Assembly: GCF_020524165.1 (NCBI RefSeq) | Contig: NZ_JAIVKU010000004.1 | Span: forward strand, 310,001 to 374,000 | Reading direction: 5' to 3' | DNA from: Guptibacillus hwajinpoensis | GTDB taxonomy: Bacteria; Bacillota; Bacilli; Bacillales; Guptibacillaceae | DNA length: 64,000 bases | Shown here: in pieces, positions 17,846 to 26,833 of the stretch | How positions within the stretch are numbered: position 1 is the stretch's first letter | How the letters are laid out: each line of letters begins with the position of its first letter | Made by a program: the position numbers and the translations under genes | Notes under the pieces: model-generated | Told to the model about the DNA's origin: nothing | Database searches by the model: none | The model's input: only the letters and a program-made list of their open reading frames with translations

Positions 17846-18032
17846 TCACCTCTTTAGTATCTAATCAATCCTATCATACAGGAACAAGCAACCTGTGAAA
17901 AGTTTGGTGAATAGAAAAGCAGGTATAGAAAGATAAAAGTCGAGTGGGAAGAAAGTATGAAAGATATGGCACCTCTTCAGTTATGATATAATTTCAGTTA
18001 GAAGACGAATATGGAGATGGGAGGAAGCGGAA

Positions 18033-18278
18033 ATGATGTTAAAAGTTCTAAAACCAGTTTTTGCTGAAACTGCCAGTCAACTTGTAAATACCGCAAGCCG
18101 TTTCGAGGAAACCATTCTGTTAAAAAAAGAACACTGGGTCGTTGACGCGAAAAGTCTTCTTGGTGTCCTAGCACTTTCATTACAACCTGGTCAGACACTC
18201 GAATTGGTTGTTAAAGGTGGCAATTCATCAGACGTTATCGCTGCTTTCCTTTCACTTGGGTTATTTGAAGAAGCGTGA
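18033..18278 (+). CDS. HPr-like protein lacking the catalytic histidine
   Basis: 81 residues with HPr layout. The region matching the active loop (GIHARPA in HPr) reads PVFAETA, so His-15 is Phe and the Arg and Pro are also lost. VDAKSLLGVLAL still aligns with the Ser-46 helix (KSIMG in HPr and Crh). It therefore cannot carry PTS phosphate but could be phosphorylated by HPr kinase, like Crh, or serve as a binding partner only. A good RBS (GGGAGGA) precedes the ATG at 18033, and a terminator follows at once. Confidence 0.8.
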   Translation: MMLKVLKPVFAETASQLVNTASRFEETILLKKEHWVVDAKSLLGVLALSLQPGQTLELVVKGGNSSDVIAAFLSLGLFEEA

Positions 18279-18301
18279 GCCTTCCCTAGGAAGGCTTTTT
18301 T
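18278..18301 (+). terminator. Intrinsic terminator of the HPr-like gene
   Basis: AGCCTTCC pairs with GGAAGGCT around CTA (18278-18296), then a T-run. Confidence 0.9.
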
Positions 18302-18376
18302 AAAGGAGAACGTCTAACCTTTTCTTGTTGATTTATTAAGTGATTTCATACGGTTTTAAGAAGTTTTTTTAGGAAA

Positions 18377-18399
18377 AACACATCTAAAGTAGACTGCGT
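18377..18399 (+). promoter_or_regulatory. Candidate ECF-type promoter before the sigma gene
   Basis: GGAAAAAC with the AAC core at 18377-18379, 17 bp, then CGT (18397-18399) fits the general ECF pattern of an AAC -35 core and a CGT -10 core. Autoregulation is usual for such operons. The spacing is one base longer than typical. Confidence 0.4.
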
Positions 18400-18468
18400 T
18401 ACGTTAGCTATACATAAGCTTTTCTGCCTCTTCAGGCTAGCGTTAGTTGCAATGAAAAGGAGAATGAT

Positions 18469-19041
18469 ATGAGAGAACTTAACGATGCCGAGCTGTATGG
18501 TAAGGTTCAGGCAAAGGATAAAGAAGCTCTCTCATCTCTTTACGATCGATATGAAAAGCTTTTATATTCATTTTCATATCGAATTGTAAAAGATGGAGGA
18601 CTTGCTGAAGAAGTATTGCAAGAAGTGTTTATTAAACTTTGGAAAGGAAAGGCTCAGTATAGTGAAGAAAAAGGAAAGTTTTCTTCATGGCTACTTACCA
18701 TGACGAGACATACAGCGATTGACTTGTTGCGTAAGCAGGCAAAAGAGCCGGACTATGAATTAGATGAACGGGATGCGTTGCATAGCGATGAAGCATCAGT
18801 AGAAGATCAGGTTGAGTGGAAAGAAAGAGGCCAGGTACTTCGGACAGCTGTGTCAAAACTGAAAGGTGAACAAAGGAAAATTATAGAGATGTTTTATTTC
18901 AAAGGAATGACGCATAAAAGAATTTCAGAAGAGTTCGACCTCCCGCTGGGTACTGTAAAAGGCCGAATTCGGCTAGCGTTAAAACATTTAAAAACCAGTC
19001 TTAGTGAGAAAGGAGGGGTCTCAGATGAAAGCAAATTGTGA
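18469..19041 (+). CDS. ECF (extracytoplasmic function) RNA polymerase sigma factor
   Basis: 190 residues. Region 2: LYDRYEKLLYSFSYRIVKD, AEEVLQEVFIKLWKG and FSSWLLTMTRHTAIDLLRKQ. Region 4: KLKGEQRKIIEMFYFKGMTH and the helix-turn-helix FDLPLGTVKGRIRLALKHL. The partner anti-sigma gene overlaps its end by 17 nt. RskA-type partners link it to the SigK/ECF19-like group. The inducing signal is unknown, perhaps redox or envelope stress. AAAGGAG precedes the ATG at 18469. Confidence 0.95.
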   Translation: MRELNDAELYGKVQAKDKEALSSLYDRYEKLLYSFSYRIVKDGGLAEEVLQEVFIKLWKGKAQYSEEKGKFSSWLLTMTRHTAIDLLRKQAKEPDYELDERDALHSDEASVEDQVEWKERGQVLRTAVSKLKGEQRKIIEMFYFKGMTHKRISEEFDLPLGTVKGRIRLALKHLKTSLSEKGGVSDESKL

Positions 19042-19786
19042 ACAGCTGCTCGACTATTTTAATGGAACCTTATCAAACGAAGAAAGAGAACGGTTCGAAG
19101 CTCATCTCCTATCATGTGAAGAGTGCAGAGAGGAGTTAAAGGAGCTGGAAGAATTGACAGGTGACCTTCCTTATCTCTCTATGCCGGAGGAGCCGCCTGC
19201 CGGAATGAAAGAACGTGTTCTGGCAAGCGTTTTTGAAAGTGATACGGATGAAACAAGTCATACCACAAATGAAAAGGGTTCAGTTGAACAAAAAAACAAC
19301 GTAACAAACTTACAAACAGAAAGAAAATCAAGACAGCGAAAATGGATTGCCCCTACCTTAGCCGCGGCGTTATTTCTTTCTTTAACAGGAAATGTTTATA
19401 CTTTCGTTAGTGAAGGAGATGGGGAAACAACCCAACCAGAAGAAATCTCCTCTTTAATCAAAGCGGTTCAATTACAGCCTTCTGAAGCAGAAGCCTCGGC
19501 AGGGTCCGCCGCTCTAATGAGTGAAGATGGAAAAATGAATTTAGTGGTTCAGGTTAACGATGTGGCAGAAACGAAAGGTGATCAAGTGTACCAGGTCTGG
19601 TTACTTGAAGGTGACAAACCATATCGAGCAGGTTACTTTACCCCAAATCAAGATGGGAAAGGCGAAGTCGCTTACGAAGTTGAATATGAGGGAGAGCACG
19701 ACTGGGATGCTGTAGCGATCACCCTTGAGCCAGACCATACGAGTGAAACACCTAAAGGAAAAATTGTTTTAAGCTCGGGTTTATAG
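19025..19786 (+). CDS. Membrane anti-sigma factor (zinc-type N-terminus, RskA C-terminal domain)
   Basis: The N-terminal 45 residues form a zinc anti-sigma domain with H-x3-C-x2-C in EAHLLSCEECREEL. One transmembrane helix (APTLAAALFLSLTGNVYTF, near residue 105) separates it from an outer RskA domain (QVYQVWLLEGDKPYRAGYF, DAVAITLEP). It would hold the sigma factor until an outside signal releases it. AAAGGAGGGG at 19009-19018 selects ATG 19025 over an in-frame GTG at 19004. The overlap with the sigma gene implies translational coupling. Confidence 0.93.
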   Translation: MKANCEQLLDYFNGTLSNEERERFEAHLLSCEECREELKELEELTGDLPYLSMPEEPPAGMKERVLASVFESDTDETSHTTNEKGSVEQKNNVTNLQTERKSRQRKWIAPTLAAALFLSLTGNVYTFVSEGDGETTQPEEISSLIKAVQLQPSEAEASAGSAALMSEDGKMNLVVQVNDVAETKGDQVYQVWLLEGDKPYRAGYFTPNQDGKGEVAYEVEYEGEHDWDAVAITLEPDHTSETPKGKIVLSSGL

Positions 19787-19794
19787 ATTCAGAA

Positions 19795-19821
19795 AGTAGA
19801 GGTGAGAGCCTCTACTTTTTT
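19795..19821 (+). terminator. Terminator of the sigma/anti-sigma operon
   Basis: AGTAGAGG (19795-19802) pairs with CCTCTACT (19809-19816), followed by T6. Confidence 0.92.
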
Positions 19822-19929
19822 AATGGAAATTGTCAGGAATGTATGGAGTGGCGCTTCCTTTTTCGGAGAATATATAGTGGTTATTAGTCAATAGTAAAGG
19901 GGTATATTATACTAAATTCTTATAAAAAT

Positions 19930-19958
19930 TTGAAAATGGCTGTGTTTTTGCTTATGAT
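19930..19958 (+). promoter_or_regulatory. Sigma-A promoter of the BCCT carrier gene
   Basis: TTGAAA (19930-19935), exactly 17 bp, TATGAT (19953-19958), 68 bp before the start codon. Confidence 0.7.
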
Positions 19959-20026
19959 AAAAAACGATGTGGTTATTATTTTGAAATATTTTTAGTTTCA
20001 CATAAACTTTCATGGGAGTGGACATA

Positions 20027-21556
20027 ATGCACAAAGTGACAAATGTTTTTTGGATAGGCATTGCGATTGCAATTGTCTTCGTTAGTTGGGGCGTGATCAT
20101 GCCTGGCAATCTAGACCAGGTTATGACGATATCCCAAAATTTCTTTTTAGATCAGTTTGGATGGTTTTATCAGTTAGCTGCAACATTCTTTTTAGTATTT
20201 GCGATCTATTTAATCTTTAGCAGATTTGGGCATATCAAGTTAGGAAAGGATACAGATAAACCTGAATATAGTAGACTCACCTGGTTTGCCATGCTCTTTA
20301 GCGCCGGGATGGGAATAGGGCTATTGTTCTTTGGAGTATCAGAACCGATGTCCCACTTTTCTACCCCGCCATATGGTGAAGGAGGAACAGTTGAAGCCGC
20401 GCACCTTGCTCTTCGCTATACATATTTACATTGGGGCTTTCATGCCTGGGCCATTTACGCTACGATCGCTTTAGCATTAGCATATTACAAATTCAGAAAA
20501 GGTGCCCCAGGATTAATGAGTGCTACTCTTTATCCACTATTGGGTGATAAGGTCAAAGGACCGATCGGAATTACGGTTGATGTGGTAGCGGTCTTTGCAA
20601 CGATTTTTGGTGTAGCTGCTTCGTTAGGATTGGGCGCTCAACAAATCAATGGTGGATTAAGCTACTTAACGAGTATCCCTAATAATTTTACAGTTCAATT
20701 AATTATCATTGCGATTATTACCGTGCTCTTTACTGTTTCAGCAGGAACAGGGATTAAAAAAGGGATTAAGTATTTAAGTAATGCAAACATGGCTCTAGCC
20801 GTAGTACTTCTTATCCTTTTCGTCGTTTTAGGACCTACGAAGTTTGTATTAGATCTTTTTGTGACGACATTTGGTGAATATGTCCAAAACATCTTTGCAA
20901 TGGGAATGAGATTAGCACCGATGAACGCAGAAAGTGAATCATGGATTCAGAACTGGACAATCTTTTACTGGGCATGGTGGATTGCCTGGTCGCCGTTTGT
21001 TGGAACGTTTATCGCAAGGGTATCAAAAGGGCGGACAGTTAGAGAGTTTATGATTGCTGTTACAGTTGTGCCAACAGTTGTTTGTGCCTTCTGGTTTGGC
21101 ATATTCGGTGGATCAGGTATTTTCTTTGATTTTACACAGGGTACCGACATAGCAGGTCAAAGTCTCGAGACCGGTTTGTTTTATCTTTATGAGCAACTTC
21201 CATTAGGGGGTATATTAACCGTCGTAACCTTATTGTTAATCTCTACCTTCTTTATCACATCAGCTGATTCCGCAACTTTTGTATTAGGTATGCAAACAAC
21301 GAACGGAAGCTTAAATCCTCCAAACTTCGTGAAATTCAGCTGGGGCTTTATTTTATCAGCCTCTGCAGTGGTGTTAATGGTGACTGGTGGCCTTGAAAGC
21401 ATGCAAACGGCGATAATCGTCAGTGCATTTCCGCTAACGATTATCCTTCTCTTTACATGTTGGGGAATGCTTAAGTCCTTTAATGAGGAAGTTCCAAGAA
21501 AACAGAAGACGACTGATAAGCAAGCAAAAGCAAAGAAAGATTTAAAAACCGTTTAG
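20027..21556 (+). CDS. opuD: BCCT-family osmolyte carrier, OpuD-like
   Basis: Sodium- or proton-coupled uptake of betaine, carnitine or choline-type compatible solutes. About 509 residues and twelve helices. SAGMGIGLLFFGVSEPMSHF is the Gly-rich helix 3, and WTIFYWAWWIAWSPFVGTFI carries the Trp box of the binding site, followed by ARVSKGRTVREF. Length and motifs match B. subtilis OpuD (512). GGGAGTGG, which itself lies inside the ATG at 20012, selects the ATG at 20027. It has its own promoter and terminator. Betaine is the most likely substrate, but this is not proven by sequence. Confidence 0.9.
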   Translation: MHKVTNVFWIGIAIAIVFVSWGVIMPGNLDQVMTISQNFFLDQFGWFYQLAATFFLVFAIYLIFSRFGHIKLGKDTDKPEYSRLTWFAMLFSAGMGIGLLFFGVSEPMSHFSTPPYGEGGTVEAAHLALRYTYLHWGFHAWAIYATIALALAYYKFRKGAPGLMSATLYPLLGDKVKGPIGITVDVVAVFATIFGVAASLGLGAQQINGGLSYLTSIPNNFTVQLIIIAIITVLFTVSAGTGIKKGIKYLSNANMALAVVLLILFVVLGPTKFVLDLFVTTFGEYVQNIFAMGMRLAPMNAESESWIQNWTIFYWAWWIAWSPFVGTFIARVSKGRTVREFMIAVTVVPTVVCAFWFGIFGGSGIFFDFTQGTDIAGQSLETGLFYLYEQLPLGGILTVVTLLLISTFFITSADSATFVLGMQTTNGSLNPPNFVKFSWGFILSASAVVLMVTGGLESMQTAIIVSAFPLTIILLFTCWGMLKSFNEEVPRKQKTTDKQAKAKKDLKTV

Positions 21557-21558
21557 CC

Positions 21559-21600
21559 AAAATCCTTTGAAGGTTTCACTTCAAAGGATTTTCTTTTTTA
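21559..21600 (+). terminator. Terminator of the BCCT carrier gene
   Basis: A perfect 14-bp stem (21559-21572 with 21579-21592), a 6-nt loop, then a T-rich run. Confidence 0.93.
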
Positions 21601-21699
21601 AAGTAGTAATTTATCAAAGAATTTTCGGTACTCGAAAGGAGAAATTAGGAAAGATGGAAGACAGCACAGAAAAGGATACAAGGAAATTGGTACACAAAG

Positions 21700-21729
21700 T
21701 TGGCAGAATGGTTTTATTTTCGATAGAAT
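21700..21729 (+). promoter_or_regulatory. Sigma-A promoter placed to give a leaderless FUSC transcript
   Basis: TTGGCA (21700-21705), 18 bp, TAGAAT (21724-21729). The start codon at 21736 begins just where transcription would begin, and no ribosome site is visible. Confidence 0.5.
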
Positions 21730-21735
21730 TAACTT

Positions 21736-23976
21736 ATGTTGACTAAAAATAAAAAAACGATTATAAAAAGCTGGTGGGCTCGTTTAGCTGCTGCAGACCC
21801 CGGCAGGACAAGGTTACATCAAGCAGCGAGAATTACAATTAGCGTTTTTTCTTCCGTAATGTTCATGCTATGGTTGACAGCATTGCTTAACATTTCCTTT
21901 ACTCCAGCCATTCTTGCAGGTGTGGTAAGTCTTTTATCTTTATTGCTTGTGAATGATGACACAGATAAGAAGAAGAAAATCACTGCGCTTTTATTAGTCA
22001 TTTCAAGTATGATCTGGCTAACCGTTCGAACCTATCTTAGTTCCATTCCCTTTATGACGGACGTTTTGTTTTTATTGGTGATCTTTTTTGCTTACTATTT
22101 ACAGCATTATGGGTTTCGATATTTTGGTATCTTTATGATTGCCTTTTTATCCATTTATTTTTCCACCCTCTTAAATCTTCAACCGCCTGATTTGCCAGGC
22201 TTCATTATTGGGATTTTAGTCGGTGGAGGGTTCTCTTACCTTTATCACTTTATCTTTTTCAAAAACAAACCGAAAAGACAGCTTAGTCGTAGTATGAACT
22301 CCTTCCATATCCAAACAAATCTAACGCTGGATCTTGTTCTTGATGCCATCGCAGACCCGACTCCAAATCGCTATAGGGCGTTATTACTAAAACGTGATGT
22401 CAAAAAGTTAAACGAGTACGCCCAGGTGATATCTGGTCAATTAACAACTACAGATCCAGGAGAAGTATGGGCAGGTATAGACACAGAGCAACTGAGAATG
22501 TACGTTTTTGATGCGGAGATGTTAATTGAAACGCTTTACCCTGCTGTTAAGAGGATGAAGGAACTTCACGCATTGGAGCATAACGAAGTCAGAAAGCTGC
22601 TCTATAAACTTGTAGAATCTGTTCGAGATGCTGAAGTGTTACGAAGTCACGATATTGTAGGGAACTTAAAACAAACAGAAAACGTCATTGAAGAACTGAA
22701 GCATCAACTAATTGAGCTTAGAGTTTCCAATCATCAAAATAAAGATTGGTTATGGCTCATTAGAAGGATTGAGTCAATCGCTAACCATCTTGTAGATAGT
22801 TCGGTTGAGCTTGGAGAAAGACGAATCGCAAACATTGAAGAGAAGGAGCGTTTAGAAGACGCTGAAGAAATAAAGAAAGAGAATGTAAGCACAGAAGAAA
22901 AGTCGAAACAGCCTAGAGCCGCCACAATTAAAGCTTTGCAGGCTATAGTAGCAGGAGCAGCGGCGATTATTCTCGGTTATTTTCTATCTCCAGCTCATCA
23001 ATACTGGGTTCTTCTTTCTGCTTTTGTTGTATTACTTGGGACAGACACAGTGGGAATGACGCTTCAGAAAGCATTCCAGAGGTCTCTTGGAACAATATTT
23101 GGTGCGATTGCCGGTTTTGGACTGGCTCATTTACTTGCTGGTCAGGTGATCTTAGAGTTAATTGCGTTATTTTGCTGTATCTTTATGGCATTTTATCTAT
23201 TGTCTATTTCATATGCGATGATGATGTTCTGGATGACAATGTTAATTGCCATTATGTATGACTTTATATTAGGTGGGATCACAGAACAGATATTAATGGC
23301 TCGTGTGTTCGATACGCTTGCTGGAGCGGTTATTGGCTTTCTAGCTGCCGCAATCATCTATCCGAAAAGTACTCGAGAAAAGGTTGCGAATACTGCAGAA
23401 GAGTTTCTAACCAAATTAAGCTCGTATGTTTCTGATTACCTGGACTCTTTTACAGAAGGAAATAACTATTATGATTTTACAAATCAAGCGTTTAGTATTG
23501 ATGAACAGATGAGGAAAATTACAGAAGATGCACGCCCCCTTCGAAACAGACCCGCTATTCTAGCTCGTTCTGGAATTGAACGCTGGCTGACTGTCCTTAC
23601 AGCGATTAATTATTTTGCAAAGCATTTACTCGCATCTACAAACCGTAACAATCGGTCAACTATAGTAAAAGGGTCAGAAAGAACGCTGGATCTTGTAAAG
23701 GAAGTCATGAAGCATAATATTCTAACCGTTTTGAGACTTCTAAAAGGTGAATCGGGGTTAATGATGTACAATTTAAACAAAGAACGGGAATTTATTGAGG
23801 GTCTCTCAGAAAACATCACCTACGATGATCAAGAAGTGAAAAAATTCGTGAATGATCTGTACTATATCTGGAGAATTAACCAGTCGCTTTTACTACTTGG
23901 AAAAGAATTAGGTGTATCAAAGAATCGAGAAGCAGCAACCTTTGAGTTCTACAAAAAGAGTAACCCGGAGCATTAA
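21736..23976 (+). CDS. FUSC-family (aromatic acid exporter/fusaric acid resistance type) membrane protein
   Basis: 746 residues in two membrane halves: five or six helices at about 30-175, a long soluble helical part with a charged coil (about 180-385), a second helix group (about 390-540, starting TIKALQAIVAGAAAIILGYF), and a soluble tail. This is the FUSC/YccS/AaeB layout, linked to efflux of aromatic acids or other toxic metabolites. An in-frame TAA lies at 21730, so the ATG at 21736 is the first possible start, and no ribosome site precedes it. Function beyond efflux is a guess. Confidence 0.85.
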   Translation: MLTKNKKTIIKSWWARLAAADPGRTRLHQAARITISVFSSVMFMLWLTALLNISFTPAILAGVVSLLSLLLVNDDTDKKKKITALLLVISSMIWLTVRTYLSSIPFMTDVLFLLVIFFAYYLQHYGFRYFGIFMIAFLSIYFSTLLNLQPPDLPGFIIGILVGGGFSYLYHFIFFKNKPKRQLSRSMNSFHIQTNLTLDLVLDAIADPTPNRYRALLLKRDVKKLNEYAQVISGQLTTTDPGEVWAGIDTEQLRMYVFDAEMLIETLYPAVKRMKELHALEHNEVRKLLYKLVESVRDAEVLRSHDIVGNLKQTENVIEELKHQLIELRVSNHQNKDWLWLIRRIESIANHLVDSSVELGERRIANIEEKERLEDAEEIKKENVSTEEKSKQPRAATIKALQAIVAGAAAIILGYFLSPAHQYWVLLSAFVVLLGTDTVGMTLQKAFQRSLGTIFGAIAGFGLAHLLAGQVILELIALFCCIFMAFYLLSISYAMMMFWMTMLIAIMYDFILGGITEQILMARVFDTLAGAVIGFLAAAIIYPKSTREKVANTAEEFLTKLSSYVSDYLDSFTEGNNYYDFTNQAFSIDEQMRKITEDARPLRNRPAILARSGIERWLTVLTAINYFAKHLLASTNRNNRSTIVKGSERTLDLVKEVMKHNILTVLRLLKGESGLMMYNLNKEREFIEGLSENITYDDQEVKKFVNDLYYIWRINQSLLLLGKELGVSKNREAATFEFYKKSNPEH

Positions 23977-23995
23977 GCTCCGGGTTACTTTCGTT
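23960..23995. terminator. Terminator overlapping the FUSC stop codon
   Basis: A perfect 12-bp stem (23960-23971 with 23977-23988); the loop holds the TAA stop. It serves the convergent oxidase operon as well. Confidence 0.88.
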
Positions 23996-24009
23996 TTCGT
24001 CAATTTTGG

Positions 24010-24282
24010 TTATAGGAGGATTAAAAAAATAATCGTGAGAAGAGCCACGAAACTTCCTCCGATTAAAGAAGTTAAGCGATAGTACCCTTCCTTTTCGCGC
24101 ATATCCATAAATCGATCAAATTGAATGATGATTTGAATAAGAGCAAGAACTAGTAAAAGTATAATTAAGATAGGTGGTGAAATGAGTTGAAAAAGAACAA
24201 GAGAGAAAGCGATAGCGGTTAAAGCAATCATTAGCAAAAATGACAAGGACAATTGACGAATCTCTTTTTGATGCTTATTCAC
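24010..24282 (-). CDS. ctaF: Cytochrome aa3 oxidase subunit IV (CtaF-like)
   Basis: A small hydrophobic subunit with three helices, the middle ending IQFDRFMDMREKEGYYR, which resembles CtaF/QoxD and contacts subunits I and III. GAAAGGTG fits the GTG at 24282 (VNKHQKEIRQ). Upstream in-frame starts overlap the subunit III gene without a ribosome site. It begins 5 nt after the subunit III stop, as the last gene of the operon. Confidence 0.8.
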   Translation of the reverse strand: MNKHQKEIRQLSLSFLLMIALTAIAFSLVLFQLISPPILIILLLVLALIQIIIQFDRFMDMREKEGYYRLTSLIGGSFVALLTIIFLILL

Positions 24283-24287
24283 TTTTT

Positions 24288-24881
24288 TCACACCTTTCCT
24301 ATTAAATAGACAACAGTAAAAATCATTACCCAAATAACATCGATGAAATGCCAGTAAAGACTTGCGATAAATAATTTGGGTGCTATTTCTTGGTTGATGC
24401 CTCTTAGTGACAGCTGCACTAATAATAAGGTGATCCAGATAACACCTAACAAGACATGAAAGCCATGGGTCCCAAGAAGCATATAGAATGCTCCAAGGAA
24501 AGCACTGGTAGAAATCGTAGCGCCTTCTTTAACATAAAGTGTAAATTCTCTTATTTCTAATCCAACAAATGCCAAACCAAGGATAATGGTAATAAGAAAA
24601 AATAGAAGAGTCCATGTCTTTCTAGAAAGATTTAAAAAATAAATGGCTAGTGCGCAAGTAAAACTACTGGTTAGTAAAATAACAGTCGAAAGCATAATTT
24701 CGTTCAATTTAAATAATTCATTTGGTCCAGGTCCATCACTCGTTAAAGTCTTTACAGCTAGGTAAATGCCGAATAAGCAACCAAACACAACAACCTCTGC
24801 ACCAATAAGGAACCAAAAAGCCAGGATGTTCATTTGGGCTTGCTTATTGTATAGTTGCTTTTGTTCAGATGTTGTCTCCAT
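24288..24881 (-). CDS. ctaE: Cytochrome aa3 oxidase subunit III
   Basis: 197 residues and five helices: AFWFLIGAEVVVFGCLFGIYL, then FLGAFYMLLGTHGFHVLLG with the conserved GTHGFHV-type segment, and YWHFIDVIWVMIFTVVYL at the end. This matches short Bacillus CtaE/QoxC proteins. The ATG at 24881 overlaps the subunit I stop by one base (TGATG). A GTG directly before it (24884) is the alternative. It stabilises subunit I and proton entry. Confidence 0.93.
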   Translation of the reverse strand: METTSEQKQLYNKQAQMNILAFWFLIGAEVVVFGCLFGIYLAVKTLTSDGPGPNELFKLNEIMLSTVILLTSSFTCALAIYFLNLSRKTWTLLFFLITIILGLAFVGLEIREFTLYVKEGATISTSAFLGAFYMLLGTHGFHVLLGVIWITLLLVQLSLRGINQEIAPKLFIASLYWHFIDVIWVMIFTVVYLIGKV

Positions 24882-26830
24882 CACTCCTCCGACCTCCTGT
24901 CTTCAGCCATTACCGTTTTTTTAGGAATGTGGATACCGTTGTTTTGTTGGAAAGATCGAATACCCAACAGAAGGAATACCATTGCCATCCCTAACATAGC
25001 GACTGTCCATATCTCGAATACAAATCCAAAAGATGCGATCAGAAAGCCAATTCCTATAAAGAATGGAAGAGAGGTTGAGTTTGGCATATGGATATCTTCA
25101 TACTCACCAATAAAATCAATGTTTTTATACCCTTTTTCATAAGCATCCCAAAGTGGTTCGCGACTTTTAACTTCAGGAAGTCTCGCGAAATTATAGGCTG
25201 GAGGCGGTGATGGGATTGTCCACTCGAGAGTTCGACCTCTTGAATACCAGGGGTCATTTAACATCAGCTTTTTCGAGTAACGGGTTGTTAAGTAAATATT
25301 TATGATGAAAAATAATATGCCTGCACCCATCATAAAGGCGCCAAAAGTGCTAATGAAATTAAGAAAGCCCAATCCCTCATCTTCCGGATATGTAAACACA
25401 CGACGTGGCATTCCCATTAATCCCATTATATGCATCGGAAAGAAGGTGAAATGAAAACCAATTCCAAAGGTCCAAAAATTCCATTTACCGAGTTTTTCAT
25501 TTAAAAACTTACCAAACATCTTCGGCCACCAATAGTAAACGCCTGAAAAAACGCCAAAAATCGTTGCGCCAATAATGACATAATGTAGGTGTGCAACAAC
25601 AAAATAACTATCGTGATACTGATAATCTGCTGGTACAGTACTAAGCATCACCCCTGTTACACCACCAATAACAAAAGTAAAGATGAACCCTAATGCATAG
25701 AGCATAGGGGTATCAAAGCGAATCCGACCTCCACGCATCGTAAAGAGCCAGTTAAAAACCTTTATTCCAGTAGGTACTGCGATTAACATCGTTGTTAGCG
25801 CAAAGAAGATATTAATATTCGTGTTTAAACCTACAGTAAACATATGATGCACCCAAACCATGAAGCCGAGAAATCCAATAAGAATAATGGCAAACACCAT
25901 AGAAGGATAACCAAATAGTTTACGCTTAGAAAACGTGCTAATCACATCCGAAAATATTCCAAAGGCAGGTAAGGCAATGATGTACACTTCTGGATGACCA
26001 AATATCCAGAAAAGGTGTTGCCAAATGATCGGATTCCCTTCCCCTCCTGATAAAATAACCGTTCCAAAAAGGCGCTCGAAGGTTAGCAATAGAAGAGCAA
26101 CGGCAAGAGCAGAAAAGGCATATACGATGAGAATGGAGGTGATAAACATTGCCCACGTTGATAAAGGCATTCTCATAAACCGCATTCCAGGAGCCCTCAT
26201 TTTCAGAATCGTAACGATAAAATTGATTCCCCCCATAATTGTTCCAAGTCCAGCAACCTGAAGTCCTATAGGATAATAGTTATTGCCGGGCCCAGGCGTA
26301 TAGTCGTTAAGAGCGAGAGGTGCATAAGATGTCCACCCGGCATTAGGCGAACCACCGGCTACAAAACTTACATTGAGTAAAATACCACCAGAAATAAATA
26401 ACCAAAGACTCAAAGAGTTCATGAAGGGGAAGGCAACATCTCTTGATCCGATTTGTAAAGGAACAATAACATTCATTAAACCGATTAAGAGGGGTGTTGC
26501 GACAAGAAAGATCATGACAGTTCCATGAGTGCTTGTTAATTGATTAAATCGATCCCCTTGAAAGACCCAAAAATCATTATTTGGAAAGGCGAGCTGCATT
26601 CGTATAAGCAGCGCTTCCATCCCGGCCCGGATGAAAAAAAGAAATGAAACAAGTAAGTACATGATGCCGATTTTTTTATGATCTGTTGAAGTAATCCAGC
26701 TCCAGAGCCAGTTCCATTTTGAATGCGTCGTTAATAAATAGGCAATCGTTATTGCTAGGATGGTAAATGATAGATCGGCAAGTAGGATATCTGATGGTAG
26801 GGATGTAAAGTAGTTTAATAGTGCCTTCAT
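24881..26830 (-). CDS. ctaD: Cytochrome c oxidase (aa3) subunit I
   Basis: Haem-copper oxygen reductase catalytic subunit, 649 residues. Seen are the low-spin haem ligand HGTVMIFL, GHPEVYIIALPAFG with the CuB His and the crosslinked Tyr and D-channel Glu, VHHMF (two CuB His) and FVVAHLHYVIIG with the haem a3 and haem a ligands. These define the A1 type. An extra N-terminal helix precedes the core. AGGAGGAG precedes the ATG, and it starts 3 nt after the subunit II stop. Confidence 0.97.
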   Translation of the reverse strand: MKALLNYFTSLPSDILLADLSFTILAITIAYLLTTHSKWNWLWSWITSTDHKKIGIMYLLVSFLFFIRAGMEALLIRMQLAFPNNDFWVFQGDRFNQLTSTHGTVMIFLVATPLLIGLMNVIVPLQIGSRDVAFPFMNSLSLWLFISGGILLNVSFVAGGSPNAGWTSYAPLALNDYTPGPGNNYYPIGLQVAGLGTIMGGINFIVTILKMRAPGMRFMRMPLSTWAMFITSILIVYAFSALAVALLLLTFERLFGTVILSGGEGNPIIWQHLFWIFGHPEVYIIALPAFGIFSDVISTFSKRKLFGYPSMVFAIILIGFLGFMVWVHHMFTVGLNTNINIFFALTTMLIAVPTGIKVFNWLFTMRGGRIRFDTPMLYALGFIFTFVIGGVTGVMLSTVPADYQYHDSYFVVAHLHYVIIGATIFGVFSGVYYWWPKMFGKFLNEKLGKWNFWTFGIGFHFTFFPMHIMGLMGMPRRVFTYPEDEGLGFLNFISTFGAFMMGAGILFFIINIYLTTRYSKKLMLNDPWYSRGRTLEWTIPSPPPAYNFARLPEVKSREPLWDAYEKGYKNIDFIGEYEDIHMPNSTSLPFFIGIGFLIASFGFVFEIWTVAMLGMAMVFLLLGIRSFQQNNGIHIPKKTVMAEDRRSEE

Positions 26831-26833
26831 TTA

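Noticed and set aside
19905..19917. GTATATTATAC palindrome before the BCCT gene
   Set aside because: Short and AT-rich, and it precedes the clear sigma-A promoter; chance is likely.
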